Assembly (NCBI RefSeq): GCF_000236165.1
Contig: NZ_CM001373.1
Location: 175,866-239,865, forward strand
Origin: Fluoribacter dumoffii NY 23
GTDB lineage: Bacteria > Pseudomonadota > Gammaproteobacteria > Legionellales > Legionellaceae
Length of the DNA: 64,000 nt
Reading direction: 5' to 3'
Part shown: positions 17,046 to 25,849 of the stretch, in pieces
Layout: every line of letters starts with the position of its first letter
Position numbering within the stretch: position 1 is the first letter of the stretch
Notes under the pieces: model-generated
Databases searched by the model: none
What the model was told of the DNA's origin: nothing
What the model saw: the letters and a program-made list of their open reading frames with translations, nothing else
Translations under genes and position numbers: made by a program

Positions 17046-18254
17046 TTGAATTTTTTATCTAAAAAATTAAAGCCTGAAAAATACCTGGGATTATTTATCC
17101 TGGGCTTTATTGTATTTTCTTTATTTTACCTGCCCTATCTTCTTTTTTTAAAAGGGATGGGAGAATACAAATCCATACCTGATATCGTAGAGCAACAGTT
17201 AGCGGCAATTAAACACCATAAAAAAGTTATTTACGGCTCAGGTATCCGTCCCATGAATTATTTTTATAAAAAGGAGCTCATGGAACATATTCATCCGCAA
17301 ATTATTGCCTGGGGCTCCTCCCGGGTGATGCAGTTTAGACAAAAAATGTTTTTATCCAAATTTGTTAATTTGGGTGGGATGATGACCTCATTGGATGCGG
17401 GACTGCGTTCTTACAAGGACATTATAAGGGCTAAACCGAAGCTGGTTCTTTTGGGTATCGATTTTTGGTGGTTTAATGAGAATTTTCAAAATAAAAATTA
17501 TAAAGAAACAATAGCCCCCAAGCTTTACAAGCCAAAATCCAGTGATCTGCTAACTGTCAGAGACTGGTTAAAAAATGGAAAACTTACTTATACGGATTTT
17601 TTAAAAGGAGTGCTTCAATTTCCCAATAAGGGCATTGGAGTATCCGGCATACTTCATGAAGAGGGGTTTGGCCCCGATGGTTCCTATTATTATACCGGGA
17701 TTATTACAGGACAGAAGCAACATCATGATATTGGTTTTGCAGATACCTTATTGCGCATAAAAACAGGAGAAAGACGGTTTCAGTATGGAGAAACATTAAG
17801 TAAGGCCCACTTCAAAGAGTTTATGTTTTTATTAGATGAGTTCCAGCGTCAGCATATTGAGGTTATTTTATTTTTTCCTCCTCTTGCAGCAGCGTCAAAT
17901 CGAATGATAAATCACTTGAGTGAGAAATACTCCTACATACCTCAGTTGAAAAAGGCTTTGAAGGCTGCCGGATATCATTATTATGATTATTCTGAACCAG
18001 GGCTAATTCAAAGTTCTGACTGTGAGTTTATTGATGGTTTTCATGGTGGCGACGTGACGTACGCGCGAATTCTCAAAGATCTGGCAAAGCAAGAGCCCGA
18101 ATTGGCAAAATATGTGGATATGAATTTTTTGGAAAAAAGCATTGCCCAATACAGTGGATTTGCTTATATACCTGATGGGCAATTCATACCTGGGGAAATA
18201 GATTTTTTGGAAATAGGGTGTTCCAAAGGTAATCCCCAAAAAACTACAGCCTAG
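17046..18254 (+). CDS. SGNH-hydrolase-like membrane-anchored partner of the MBOAT protein
   Basis: 402 residues with one N-terminal membrane anchor (YLGLFILGFIVFSLFYLPYL), so the bulk is probably periplasmic. WGSSRVMQF near residue 90 resembles the GDSL/SGNH nucleophile block, and DGFHGGD near residue 335 supplies the Asp-x-x-His pair. This matches DltD/AlgJ-type acyl-handling proteins that act with an MBOAT channel. The start is TTG 17046: the first downstream ATG would remove the anchor. A weak GAG lies 8 bases upstream. The last codons overlap a decayed LuxR-type HTH fragment in another frame. Confidence 0.7.
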   Translation: MNFLSKKLKPEKYLGLFILGFIVFSLFYLPYLLFLKGMGEYKSIPDIVEQQLAAIKHHKKVIYGSGIRPMNYFYKKELMEHIHPQIIAWGSSRVMQFRQKMFLSKFVNLGGMMTSLDAGLRSYKDIIRAKPKLVLLGIDFWWFNENFQNKNYKETIAPKLYKPKSSDLLTVRDWLKNGKLTYTDFLKGVLQFPNKGIGVSGILHEEGFGPDGSYYYTGIITGQKQHHDIGFADTLLRIKTGERRFQYGETLSKAHFKEFMFLLDEFQRQHIEVILFFPPLAAASNRMINHLSEKYSYIPQLKKALKAAGYHYYDYSEPGLIQSSDCEFIDGFHGGDVTYARILKDLAKQEPELAKYVDMNFLEKSIAQYSGFAYIPDGQFIPGEIDFLEIGCSKGNPQKTTA

Positions 18255-18442
18255 TTGTAGAATACCTCTGTGCTAAATGGCCAAATAAAGAAATCGCCCA
18301 GTTGTCATTTATCTTGCGGGTTCATATGTAAGCGAACTTGGAGATAAGAATCCCAGCTCATGCTAATGCTGCCCAAATGGGTTGCTGCCAGTTAAGAATT
18401 GTTGCTGATTTTTTCGGCAAATGTGGCTTATACATGATCTAA
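18230..18442 (+). pseudogene. Remnant of a LuxR-type helix-turn-helix regulator
   Basis: Read in the frame of base 18251, this stretch gives SPKNYSLVVEYLCAKWPNKE then IAQLSFILRVHM, a TAA stop at 18329-18331, then in the same frame ANLEIRIPAHANAAQMGCC. It follows the LuxR/GerE HTH pattern: LSPxE start, NKEIA recognition-helix entry, then the (K)LxI/VRxRAHA motif and AQ-M-LG end. About six residues are missing between the HTH and the last helix, and there is no open N-terminal domain. It lies in another frame from the SGNH gene, whose 3' end it overlaps. It was recognised by pattern only, with no alignment score. Confidence 0.55.
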
Positions 18443-18521
18443 AGATCAGGCTTTTCATCGGTTTCTGTCAATAGTTTTTTTTTTATGATAAATTTGCATT
18501 TTATTTTTTATTAGGATGTAT

Positions 18522-19646
18522 ATGCTCAAGGTAATGACCATTCTAGGCACACGACCTGAATTGATTAAGATGTCTCGCGTCATTGCAGAGTTTGATAAAT
18601 ATACTCGCCATATTTTGGTGCATACGGGCCAGAATTTTGATTATGAATTGAACCAGATTTTCTTTGATGATTTGGAAATCCGTAAACCCGATTATTTTCT
18701 TGAAGCTATAGGGGATACCGCATCCCAGGCTATCGCGCGAATCATTGAAAAGGCAGATGAAGTCCTAGAAATAGAAAAACCTGATGCTGTGCTTCTTTAT
18801 GGGGATACTAATTCCTGCCTGGCAGTCATACCTGCCAAACGTCGTAAGATACCGGTATTTCATATGGAAGCGGGTAACCGCTGTTTTGACCAACGTGTTC
18901 CAGAAGAATTAAATCGCAAAATTCTTGATCACTTAAGTGATATTAATCTGGTCTTGTCGGAACATGCCCGCCAATACCTCATCAAGGAAGGGATTCCAGC
19001 AGAACGAGTGATTAAAACAGGTTCTCATATGCAGGAAGTTCTGGCACATTTCATGCCAAAGATCCTATCGTCAAGGATACTGGAACAACTCAATCTGCAG
19101 TCACAGCGTTATTTTTTAATCAGTAACCATCGGGAAGAAAATGTAGATGTTCCAGCCAATCTGCAGGATTTACTGGATACATTATGTGCTTTAGCGCAAG
19201 AATATGATATGCCCGTTATTGTTTCAACTCACCCAAGAACACGTAAGCGTCTGGAAAGTCTTAATGTGGGCGAATTGGATCCACGGATTCAGTTTTTAAA
19301 GCCTTTTGGATTTCTGGATTATGTTAAATTACAAATGGAAGCTTTTTGTATCTTATCGGATAGCGGTACGATTACAGAGGAAGCTTCTCTCTTAAATCTT
19401 CCGGCGGTAACGATCCGCAATACCCATGAGCGTCCTGAAGGGATGGATGAAACCACATTAATTATGTGCGGGCTTAAGTCTTCGAGTGTCCTCAATAGCG
19501 TACGTATCGTAGTTTCCCAGCATAACCGGACTTCCCGGACTTTTAAAGTGGTTTCCGACTATGAAGGGGGATGCGTGTCGAAAAAAATGGTTCGCATTGT
19601 GACGAGCTATGTTGATTATGTTAATCGAGAAGTCTGGTCAAAATAG
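18522..19646 (+). CDS. fnlC: UDP-sugar 2-epimerase, FnlC/Cap5G/WbjD subfamily
   Basis: Non-hydrolysing 2-epimerase of 374 residues. The N-terminus (ILGTRPELIK), HTGQNFDYELN, GDTNSC, HMEAGNRCFDQRVPEE and SNHREEN match the FnlC/Cap5G subgroup, which makes UDP-L-FucNAc from UDP-L-PneNAc (or UDP-L-QuiNAc from UDP-L-RhaNAc), more than the WecB subgroup. Start ATG 18522 is chosen because AGGA ends 5 bases before it and sits on top of the alternative ATG 18516. Its expected partners (FnlA-type dehydratase and a reductase) are encoded 4 kb away on the other strand at 23966-25849. Confidence 0.82.
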   Translation: MLKVMTILGTRPELIKMSRVIAEFDKYTRHILVHTGQNFDYELNQIFFDDLEIRKPDYFLEAIGDTASQAIARIIEKADEVLEIEKPDAVLLYGDTNSCLAVIPAKRRKIPVFHMEAGNRCFDQRVPEELNRKILDHLSDINLVLSEHARQYLIKEGIPAERVIKTGSHMQEVLAHFMPKILSSRILEQLNLQSQRYFLISNHREENVDVPANLQDLLDTLCALAQEYDMPVIVSTHPRTRKRLESLNVGELDPRIQFLKPFGFLDYVKLQMEAFCILSDSGTITEEASLLNLPAVTIRNTHERPEGMDETTLIMCGLKSSSVLNSVRIVVSQHNRTSRTFKVVSDYEGGCVSKKMVRIVTSYVDYVNREVWSK

Positions 19647-19737
19647 GATAAGCATTGTTTGAATTTAATTGCCTTTCTTGGTAAGACTGCACCTTATTTT
19701 TTAGTGAAAAGCAGAATTCGAATAGTCTGAAAATTTC

Positions 19738-21036
19738 ATGAAAATTTATAATAAATTATTAAAGACATCGATTTTATCTGGATTATCAACCCTCGTTAAA
19801 ATTTTAACGGGGATGTTAACTCTAAAAATAGTGGCGTTGTATACTGGACCTGAAGGAATTGCCATCCTGGGGCAATTCATGGGGCTAGTCAATATCCTCG
19901 CTGTGATTGCCGGTGGCGGCATCACCTTGGGGGTTATCAAATATGTGGCCGAATATGCCAGCACCCAAGATTTTAGCGAGTTTCTGTCAACGACAACCGT
20001 TTATACCTTATTTTTCTCTTTGGGCACTATGGTGCTCGGATTGGTTTATAGCCAGAATTTGGCGAACTGGATTTTAGGTTCTGCTCAGTTCACCTATCTT
20101 ATCTCGTGGATGGCGGTAGCTCAGTTTTTTATAGCCATGCATTTATTAATATGCTCAATCCTCAATGGACTCGGACAAATCCGTTTGCAAGTGGCTATTA
20201 CCATCATGAGTAGCGTGCTCAGTCTAATAATGGTATGTGCAGGAGCATATTATTATCAATTAAAAGGGACTTTATTTTCGTTTGTTTTAGCCCAGGTTCT
20301 TGCTCTTGCAATTTCATTGGCGTGTGTTTATCGTCATGAGTGGTTTAACCTTTTATTTGCCTGGAAGGCGCGAAGAAAGTATTGGATAAATTTAATACGT
20401 TATTCATTGATGACCACAGTCAGTACCCTTACCATGCCTGTTGCACAAATTATCGTTCGTAATGATTTGGATGTACTTTTTGGTTGGAATGCTGTTGGTT
20501 ATTGGCAATCGGTAGTGCGCCTTTCTGACGCCTATTTGCTTTTTGTTACCACTGCATTGACGGCTTATTATTTACCTCGTTTATCAGAATTACAAACATC
20601 GGCTGATATAAAAAAGGAAATAGCGCACGCTTATCGGGTATTAATCCCGCTGATTGGCATGATATTAATCCTTATCTACCTGTGTCGAAATATTATTGTA
20701 GCTCTCCTCTATAGCAAAGCTTTTTCCCCAGCAACCCATTTATTTGGATTTCAGCTGTTCGGGGATTTTTTCCGGGTTGCGAGCTGGTTATTTACTTATT
20801 TGTTGCTTGCTAAGGCCTGGACAAAAACCTATGTTACTACCGAAATTATTTTGAGCATCATCTTTATTTGTTTTAGCCACTTATTTGCTCGCAGTTATGG
20901 ATTGACAGGAGTGACCTACGCTTTTGCCCTTACTTATTTTATCTATTGGCTGATGATGGGAGGGGTGACGTTGTTTTATTTTAAACGGCAAAACAGACAT
21001 TATAAACTTACAGCCCTCCCCAGCATCAGTGCCTAG
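19738..21036 (+). CDS. WzxE-like oligosaccharide flippase (second of two)
   Basis: A 432-residue polytopic inner-membrane protein. The N-terminal segment with LTLKIVALYTGPEGIAILGQ and a Gly-rich AGGGITLGV loop are typical of the WzxE/RfbX branch of MOP flippases, unlike the first flippase here. It is the last gene of the long + strand run and ends just before a G-rich hairpin region. It would flip a lipid-linked O-unit; having two flippases suggests two glycans or a composite locus. Confidence 0.82.
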   Translation: MKIYNKLLKTSILSGLSTLVKILTGMLTLKIVALYTGPEGIAILGQFMGLVNILAVIAGGGITLGVIKYVAEYASTQDFSEFLSTTTVYTLFFSLGTMVLGLVYSQNLANWILGSAQFTYLISWMAVAQFFIAMHLLICSILNGLGQIRLQVAITIMSSVLSLIMVCAGAYYYQLKGTLFSFVLAQVLALAISLACVYRHEWFNLLFAWKARRKYWINLIRYSLMTTVSTLTMPVAQIIVRNDLDVLFGWNAVGYWQSVVRLSDAYLLFVTTALTAYYLPRLSELQTSADIKKEIAHAYRVLIPLIGMILILIYLCRNIIVALLYSKAFSPATHLFGFQLFGDFFRVASWLFTYLLLAKAWTKTYVTTEIILSIIFICFSHLFARSYGLTGVTYAFALTYFIYWLMMGGVTLFYFKRQNRHYKLTALPSISA

Positions 21037-21089
21037 AGCGTGACTCATTCGGTCTATAAGCTACCATACCGCTTCAGGGGGGGGATAGG

Positions 21090-21110
21090 GGGTGTATCGG
21101 CGATACACCC
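21090..21110. terminator. Hairpin between convergent flippase and Wzy-like genes
   Basis: A 9-bp perfect stem (GGGTGTATC/GATACACCC) with a 3-base loop, preceded by a run of G residues. Neither strand shows a proper U-tract, so termination is possible but not certain. Confidence 0.4.
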
Positions 21111-21125
21111 AAAGAGGGTTAATTT

Positions 21126-22640
21126 CTAGGATTGAAAATTTCCAATAGGCTGAGTAAGACGCTGTGGATGTAATTGCCTATGTAACAGGAATTTCAGCAA
21201 TGCGAGCCCCCCAAGGAAGACAACCAGCTCGATAATAAAATAAGCAAGGGTTACTGGAAAATTGAGCTGTACGAACAGATAGGCCAAGGCAACGCCAATG
21301 GCTGCATTAACTCCCTCGTTTCTCAGGAAAATATTGGCAAGATGCTCAAGGAAATATCCCGTGAAATATAATAAAGCCAATCCCAAAGCTACCATGAGTA
21401 AACTTCCGCTATAATAAAAAAATGCGATCGGACCTGGAATAGTCATAAATACAAAATTCTTGTATTTTTGATAAGATGAGTTCGACATTTTTTGATAAAT
21501 TGCATCATTGCCGCGGGCCGGGTTTTCAAAGAGAGCCGTGCGGAACAGGTTCATTCCCAGTTGATTTGTTGCACTGGAAACTGCTAAAACCCCTTCAAGG
21601 CCGATCCAGCGATTAACAATCAGTTTATTAAATTGATACAGACTGTGAGTCCAAAAGGTCTGTTTCACCCGCCCCACATACTTAATCTTTATATAGCTGG
21701 GTCTTATTTTATTAGGTATGGTTTGCGCGGGTTTGGCACCAGGTTCTTTTAACTGTGCATGTAAAAAATTGTGATAACGCTCGGTAAATACAAATAATAA
21801 AGTAGCTAAAAATAACGCTGCGGCGATAAAAACCATCTTTATCCATTCATTTTTAGTAAATCTTCTGTCAAAAGGACTTACCTTATAGAAGTAGAGTATA
21901 AAGGGCACGGCCGTATATAAGATAATCTGCACGCGGCTACACATGGAAATTGAAGTAAGTGCCCCAAGCAAGCTTAATAAATAAAACATCCAGCAGGGCT
22001 TTAATTTTCCATCCTTAATTAACCAAAAAGCCAAGGCAGAAATGAGAATGGCATTTCCCCAGGCAACCATAAATGCAATGATCATATACAGAGGGCTGGG
22101 AAGTTTAATTAAAGGTTCGGTGCCAATTTTCAAAATGGAAAAGTAATAATTAAAAAATAACAAAGCTGCAGCACTGGCAAAGCTCAGAATAAGCAAAGGC
22201 AGTAAATAAGATGAGCTTTTAAAGGATTGGCTGGGGAGCCTAATTTTTTTAGTAAACAGGGTGCTAAGCCAAAAGCAGGCAAGTAAGGTCGCAAACGCAG
22301 CAATGAGTATCAAAAGAGCTGCGTTCCATTTTGAGGGTGAATAATTAAACTGCCCGGTGGGTTCAATAAAATTAATATAAAAAAGAAAATGCAAAATGAC
22401 TTTTAGCCAACAACCCAGTATTAAAAAGGAGAGGAAAAATAAAGAAAAATAGCCATTTCTCTTTTTGTAAAGAGAAAACACCATTACCGAGGCCAGGAGT
22501 CCGTAAATTATAAACAGGACTTTGGAACCGGTATAAAATACTGAGGCGAGTACCGTTAAGATAGGGGGTAATATCAGGAAAAATCTTGTGAATAAGTGAG
22601 AGGCATTAAGGTTCAGCAAATAATTCATAGCATGTTCCAT
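21126..22640 (-). CDS. Polytopic membrane protein, candidate Wzy O-antigen polymerase
   Basis: 504 residues with about eleven hydrophobic segments and one long hydrophilic loop around residues 300-400 (ERYHNFLHAQ to RGNDAIYQK). This layout, its size and its place in the locus suit an oligosaccharide repeat-unit polymerase, a family with little sequence conservation. No motif identifies it. Starts at 22640 and at 22628 (MNYLLN) are both possible; neither has a convincing ribosome site. It is transcribed alone, convergent with the flippase gene and divergent from the GT2 gene. Confidence 0.5.
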   Translation of the reverse strand: MEHAMNYLLNLNASHLFTRFFLILPPILTVLASVFYTGSKVLFIIYGLLASVMVFSLYKKRNGYFSLFFLSFLILGCWLKVILHFLFYINFIEPTGQFNYSPSKWNAALLILIAAFATLLACFWLSTLFTKKIRLPSQSFKSSSYLLPLLILSFASAAALLFFNYYFSILKIGTEPLIKLPSPLYMIIAFMVAWGNAILISALAFWLIKDGKLKPCWMFYLLSLLGALTSISMCSRVQIILYTAVPFILYFYKVSPFDRRFTKNEWIKMVFIAAALFLATLLFVFTERYHNFLHAQLKEPGAKPAQTIPNKIRPSYIKIKYVGRVKQTFWTHSLYQFNKLIVNRWIGLEGVLAVSSATNQLGMNLFRTALFENPARGNDAIYQKMSNSSYQKYKNFVFMTIPGPIAFFYYSGSLLMVALGLALLYFTGYFLEHLANIFLRNEGVNAAIGVALAYLFVQLNFPVTLAYFIIELVVFLGGLALLKFLLHRQLHPQRLTQPIGNFQS

Positions 22641-22955
22641 ATTATTTTAAAAATGATGACCGAGAGAGTCATTTTAAGATTCAGCTTTAACCTACTCTTA
22701 TTGCAAATAAAAATAACCTCATTTTTTTATAGACAACTTTATAGTAGGGGAATGGGACTGTGCATCTTAGCATATTATCTTTTGGAAAACACTTAGTGGT
22801 TGCTTGCGAGAATTGATAATAAACGAACCTCTATTTGCTTTTAGTTTTTGTAAAGTACTATGGAAATTTTGTCACAGTTGTATTGCCTGAAAGGGTGTCT
22901 TACAATCCGTCCTGTCTGGAGTATCCCTTTGAACTATTTATGAATAGGAGCGGTT
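22641..22955. other. Divergent intergenic region between the Wzy-like and GT2 genes
   Basis: 315 bases without a gene. It should hold promoters for both flanking genes. The only recognisable element is the candidate promoter at 22878-22906. TTGATAATAAAC near 22811 resembles half a Fur site but lacks the second half. Confidence 0.5.
22878..22906 (+). promoter_or_regulatory. Candidate sigma-70 promoter for the GT2 gene
   Basis: TTGTAT (-35) and TACAAT (-10) are separated by exactly 17 bases, about 50 bases before the GT2 start. The -10 matches 5 of 6 consensus bases and the -35 4 of 6. Confidence 0.4.
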
Positions 22956-23852
22956 ATGAACAATAAGGGTTCGTGCAATCCTTTGGTTTCTTTGGTTATA
23001 CCTGCCTATAACGCAGAAAAATACATCATGGCTGCCATTGACAGTATATTGCAACAAACCTATTCCCCGATTGAATTAATTGTCGTCAATGATGGCTCTA
23101 CCGATAAAACTGAGGAATTGCTCAGGCAACACCAGGATAAATTTAAATATTTTTCGCAAAAAAACTCAGGGCAAAGTGCTGCAATGAATTTGGGTTGGGA
23201 GCAAAGTTCTGGCTCTTTTTTAGGTTATCTAAGTGCAGATGATCGCTTGCATCCGGAAGCAATTGGTCTTCTGGTCGCCGAGCTGTTAGCTCATCCTGAA
23301 ACCGTGATGGCTTATCCTGATTTTTGTATTATTGATGAGAATTCAAAATATATACGCTCGATCAAGGCCAAAGATTATAATCTGAGATCGATTGTTGCCG
23401 ATTTTGATTGCCTGCCAGGTCCCGGTGCTTTGTTTCGCCGGGAAGCATGGTTAGCAGTTGGGGGATGGAACACAACACTCCGTCATATTCCTGATGTGGA
23501 TTTTTACCTTCGCTTATGTCTATATGGTCCTTTTAAGCGTATACCTAAAGAATTAGCTGATTTTCGTATTCATTCCGGATCTACTACCTATAGCCCTTCT
23601 TCCATAGCCAAGGCGGATGAGCCCCTGAAAGTCATAAAGGAGTTTTTTTCTCAAAAAGAGGTTTCTGCAAAATTTATAAAATGGCGGCGGCGATCCGTAG
23701 CCAATGCCTTAATGTTATCAGGCTTTATGCATGGTTATTCAGGCCGTTACATTAAATTTGTTTCGCGCATGACCAAAGCCGGATTCATCAGCCCTTCGGC
23801 CATATTGTCCAGAAAAATGGCAAGTTATCTGGTGCGTATTTTTAAAAAATAA
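22956..23852 (+). CDS. GT2-family glycosyltransferase
   Basis: A 298-residue GT-A transferase. It begins with SLVIPAYNAEKYI, then VVNDGSTDKTEELL, and the metal-binding DxD-type block LSADDRL. The mid-region PGPGALFRREAW and PDVDFYLRL resemble the acceptor-site ED/DxD-like segments of GT2 enzymes. An AGGAG ribosome site 5 bases before ATG 22956 is good. It stands alone on the + strand between oppositely read genes. Inverting enzyme; sugar unknown. Confidence 0.85.
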   Translation: MNNKGSCNPLVSLVIPAYNAEKYIMAAIDSILQQTYSPIELIVVNDGSTDKTEELLRQHQDKFKYFSQKNSGQSAAMNLGWEQSSGSFLGYLSADDRLHPEAIGLLVAELLAHPETVMAYPDFCIIDENSKYIRSIKAKDYNLRSIVADFDCLPGPGALFRREAWLAVGGWNTTLRHIPDVDFYLRLCLYGPFKRIPKELADFRIHSGSTTYSPSSIAKADEPLKVIKEFFSQKEVSAKFIKWRRRSVANALMLSGFMHGYSGRYIKFVSRMTKAGFISPSAILSRKMASYLVRIFKK

Positions 23853-23929
23853 CCCAGGGTCCCTAAAGAGTGAACCCTATTATCATGGGCAAAAACTGAC
23901 TTTGGTAATAGGGCAAAGGAGTAACAGCT

Positions 23930-23965
23930 CAGTAATTAAATGCTTATAACAAATTACTGGTTTTA
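23930..23965 (+). terminator. Terminator after the GT2 gene
   Basis: An 8-bp inverted repeat CAGTAATT/AATTACTG with a 14-base loop, followed by GTTTTATTA on the + strand. The loop is long, so confidence is moderate. Confidence 0.4.
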
Positions 23966-24976
23966 TTAGGCATCCAAAGCTTCCTGAATGAAATCCAGTC
24001 GAAGCAGCAAGTCTTTAATCTCAGGCACTGTGAGCAGCTCTGTATTATGAGAAGTATAATCATCGAATGAAGAGATTATTTCCTCGCCTTCTACAAAATA
24101 TTTCTTATAATTAAGATCTCGATTGTCGGCACTGATACGATAATATTTTCCCATATCTTCGGCCTTAGCCATTTCTTCTCTGGAAACCAGCGATTCATAG
24201 AGTTTTTCACCATGGCGAGTACCGATCACCTTAATCTGACTGTCACTTTTGAAAATTTCAATAAGTGCTTGCGCCAAGTCAGCAATGGTAGATGCAGGAG
24301 ATTTTTGGATGAAGATATCCCCTTGCCGTGCATTGGCAAATGCATGCAGTACAAGATCCACCGAGTCTTCGAGTGACATTAAAAAGCGAGTCATTTTGGG
24401 ATCAGTAATGGTTAAGGGATGATTTTCTTTTATTTGTGAGACAAAAAGCGGAATCACCGAACCGCGTGAGGCCATAACATTTCCATAGCGTGTGGCACAA
24501 ACAACCGGACCACTTTCAGAAATAAGCCGTGACTTGGCCACCATTATTTTTTCAGCCATCGCTTTTGAAATTCCCATTGCATTAATGGGATAAACGGCTT
24601 TATCTGTACTGAGTACTACTATTTTTTTTACAGAATTTTTTATTCCTGCGTTTAAAACATTTTCCGTGCCAAGGATATTAGTGCGAACGGCTTCCATAGG
24701 ATAAAATTCGCATGAAGGAACTTGCTTAAGCGCTGCGGCATGGAATACATAATCTACGCCAATCATTGCATCTTCCACTGCTTGGGAGTCGCGCACATCC
24801 CCAATATAGAATTTAACTTTTTCATTGTTTAACTCATTACGCATATCTTCCTGCTTTTTTTCATCGCGGCTAAATATACGTATTTCACGAAGATCAGATT
24901 TTAAAAAACGCTTCAACACAGTATGACCAAATGAACCGGTACCGCCTGTAATCATGAGAACTTTATTATCAAACAT
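23966..24976 (-). CDS. fnlA: UDP-GlcNAc 4,6-dehydratase/5-epimerase, FnlA/Cap5E/WbjB-like
   Basis: Extended SDR of 336 residues that converts UDP-GlcNAc to a UDP-4-keto-6-deoxy-L-hexose, the first step towards UDP-L-FucNAc or UDP-L-QuiNAc. It has the TGGTGSFG nucleotide loop, LSTDKAVYPINAMGISK (where Met replaces the usual active-site Tyr ahead of Lys, as known for CapE/FnlA), and RYGNVMASRGSVIPLF. The gene begins on the base next to the RmlD-like stop, so the three genes from 27087 down to 23966 form one operon. Cytoplasmic. Confidence 0.88.
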   Translation of the reverse strand: MFDNKVLMITGGTGSFGHTVLKRFLKSDLREIRIFSRDEKKQEDMRNELNNEKVKFYIGDVRDSQAVEDAMIGVDYVFHAAALKQVPSCEFYPMEAVRTNILGTENVLNAGIKNSVKKIVVLSTDKAVYPINAMGISKAMAEKIMVAKSRLISESGPVVCATRYGNVMASRGSVIPLFVSQIKENHPLTITDPKMTRFLMSLEDSVDLVLHAFANARQGDIFIQKSPASTIADLAQALIEIFKSDSQIKVIGTRHGEKLYESLVSREEMAKAEDMGKYYRISADNRDLNYKKYFVEGEEIISSFDDYTSHNTELLTVPEIKDLLLRLDFIQEALDA

Positions 24977-25849
24977 TTACTTAGCTCCATAAAATTTGCT
25001 TGTTTCATGCATGAACTCTATCAATTCGGGCCATGAAGGAGCGTTATAGCTTGTGGCTTTTTTAAAACGCTCACCATTTAAAGACCGATCAATGACTAGT
25101 TGTTCATTGGCTATAATTCTGATTTTTTTCCCATAAATTTCAGCAATTAAAGCGAGCAAATCATATTTATTTATAGGAGATGCAGCAACATGGTACAGAC
25201 CGCTTAATTCAGGGTGAGGGATTACATAATCGCGAATGATTCGGGCCAATTCAAAAGTTGGAAGCCCAGAAAAAACGGCTTTAGTGAACCCATTAACTTC
25301 GTTTTCTTGAGAAAGGAACCATTCCAGAAGGGCATGGTTGCTATTTAGTTCATGACCGATTATGGAGGTTCTCAAGGTAATTGCATGAGGTAATTCTGTT
25401 ATCTCGCCAATGTACTTTGATTTTCCATATAAATCTTCTGCATCGGATACATCGTGTTCCAGGTAAAGCCCTTTTTGTCCTGAAAAAACACAATCGGTAC
25501 TAATATGAATTAGTCTGGCATGTGATAAAGCGCAGAGTTTTGCCAATCGATGAGGCAACATGGCATTGATGGGAAGTACTACCAAAGGATCTTTTGCTGT
25601 GGCGAGTTGTTTAATCAGGCCAACACAATTAATCACCACATCGGGACGAACGAGTTCGAATACTTTGAATAGGGAATCCATATCGAGCACATCTACATTA
25701 GTGATTAAGTGTGAATGTGCGTGCTCAGGAAAATAGCGCACATATTTTTTATCGCGTAAAGTCCCAAAAACTTGTGTATCAGATTGACTAAAAGTATGGA
25801 AAACGGCACTTCCCAGCATACCTGTAACGCCCAATACGAGAATTTTCAC
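24977..25849 (-). CDS. RmlD-like NAD(P)-dependent sugar reductase
   Basis: A 290-residue RmlD-superfamily reductase: LGVTGMLGSAVF loop, STDCVFSG, and YGKSKYIGE carrying Tyr and Lys. It should reduce the 4-keto group of the FnlA product. FnlB/WbjC enzymes of the L-FucNAc pathway carry an extra C-terminal cupin-like region and are about 370 residues; this one has none, more like WbvR of the UDP-L-QuiNAc pathway. It overlaps the upstream GT4 gene by 4 bases and abuts fnlA. The product assignment is inference. Confidence 0.78.
   Translation of the reverse strand: MKILVLGVTGMLGSAVFHTFSQSDTQVFGTLRDKKYVRYFPEHAHSHLITNVDVLDMDSLFKVFELVRPDVVINCVGLIKQLATAKDPLVVLPINAMLPHRLAKLCALSHARLIHISTDCVFSGQKGLYLEHDVSDAEDLYGKSKYIGEITELPHAITLRTSIIGHELNSNHALLEWFLSQENEVNGFTKAVFSGLPTFELARIIRDYVIPHPELSGLYHVAASPINKYDLLALIAEIYGKKIRIIANEQLVIDRSLNGERFKKATSYNAPSWPELIEFMHETSKFYGAK

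Noticed and set aside
21070..21090. Poly-G tract as a phase-variation switch
   Set aside because: The tract lies between genes after both stop codons and cannot shift a reading frame.
22805..22830. Possible Fur site (TTGATAATAAAC) in the divergent Wzy-like/GT2 gap
   Set aside because: Only one half matches the consensus; the second half is unlike ATTATCA.
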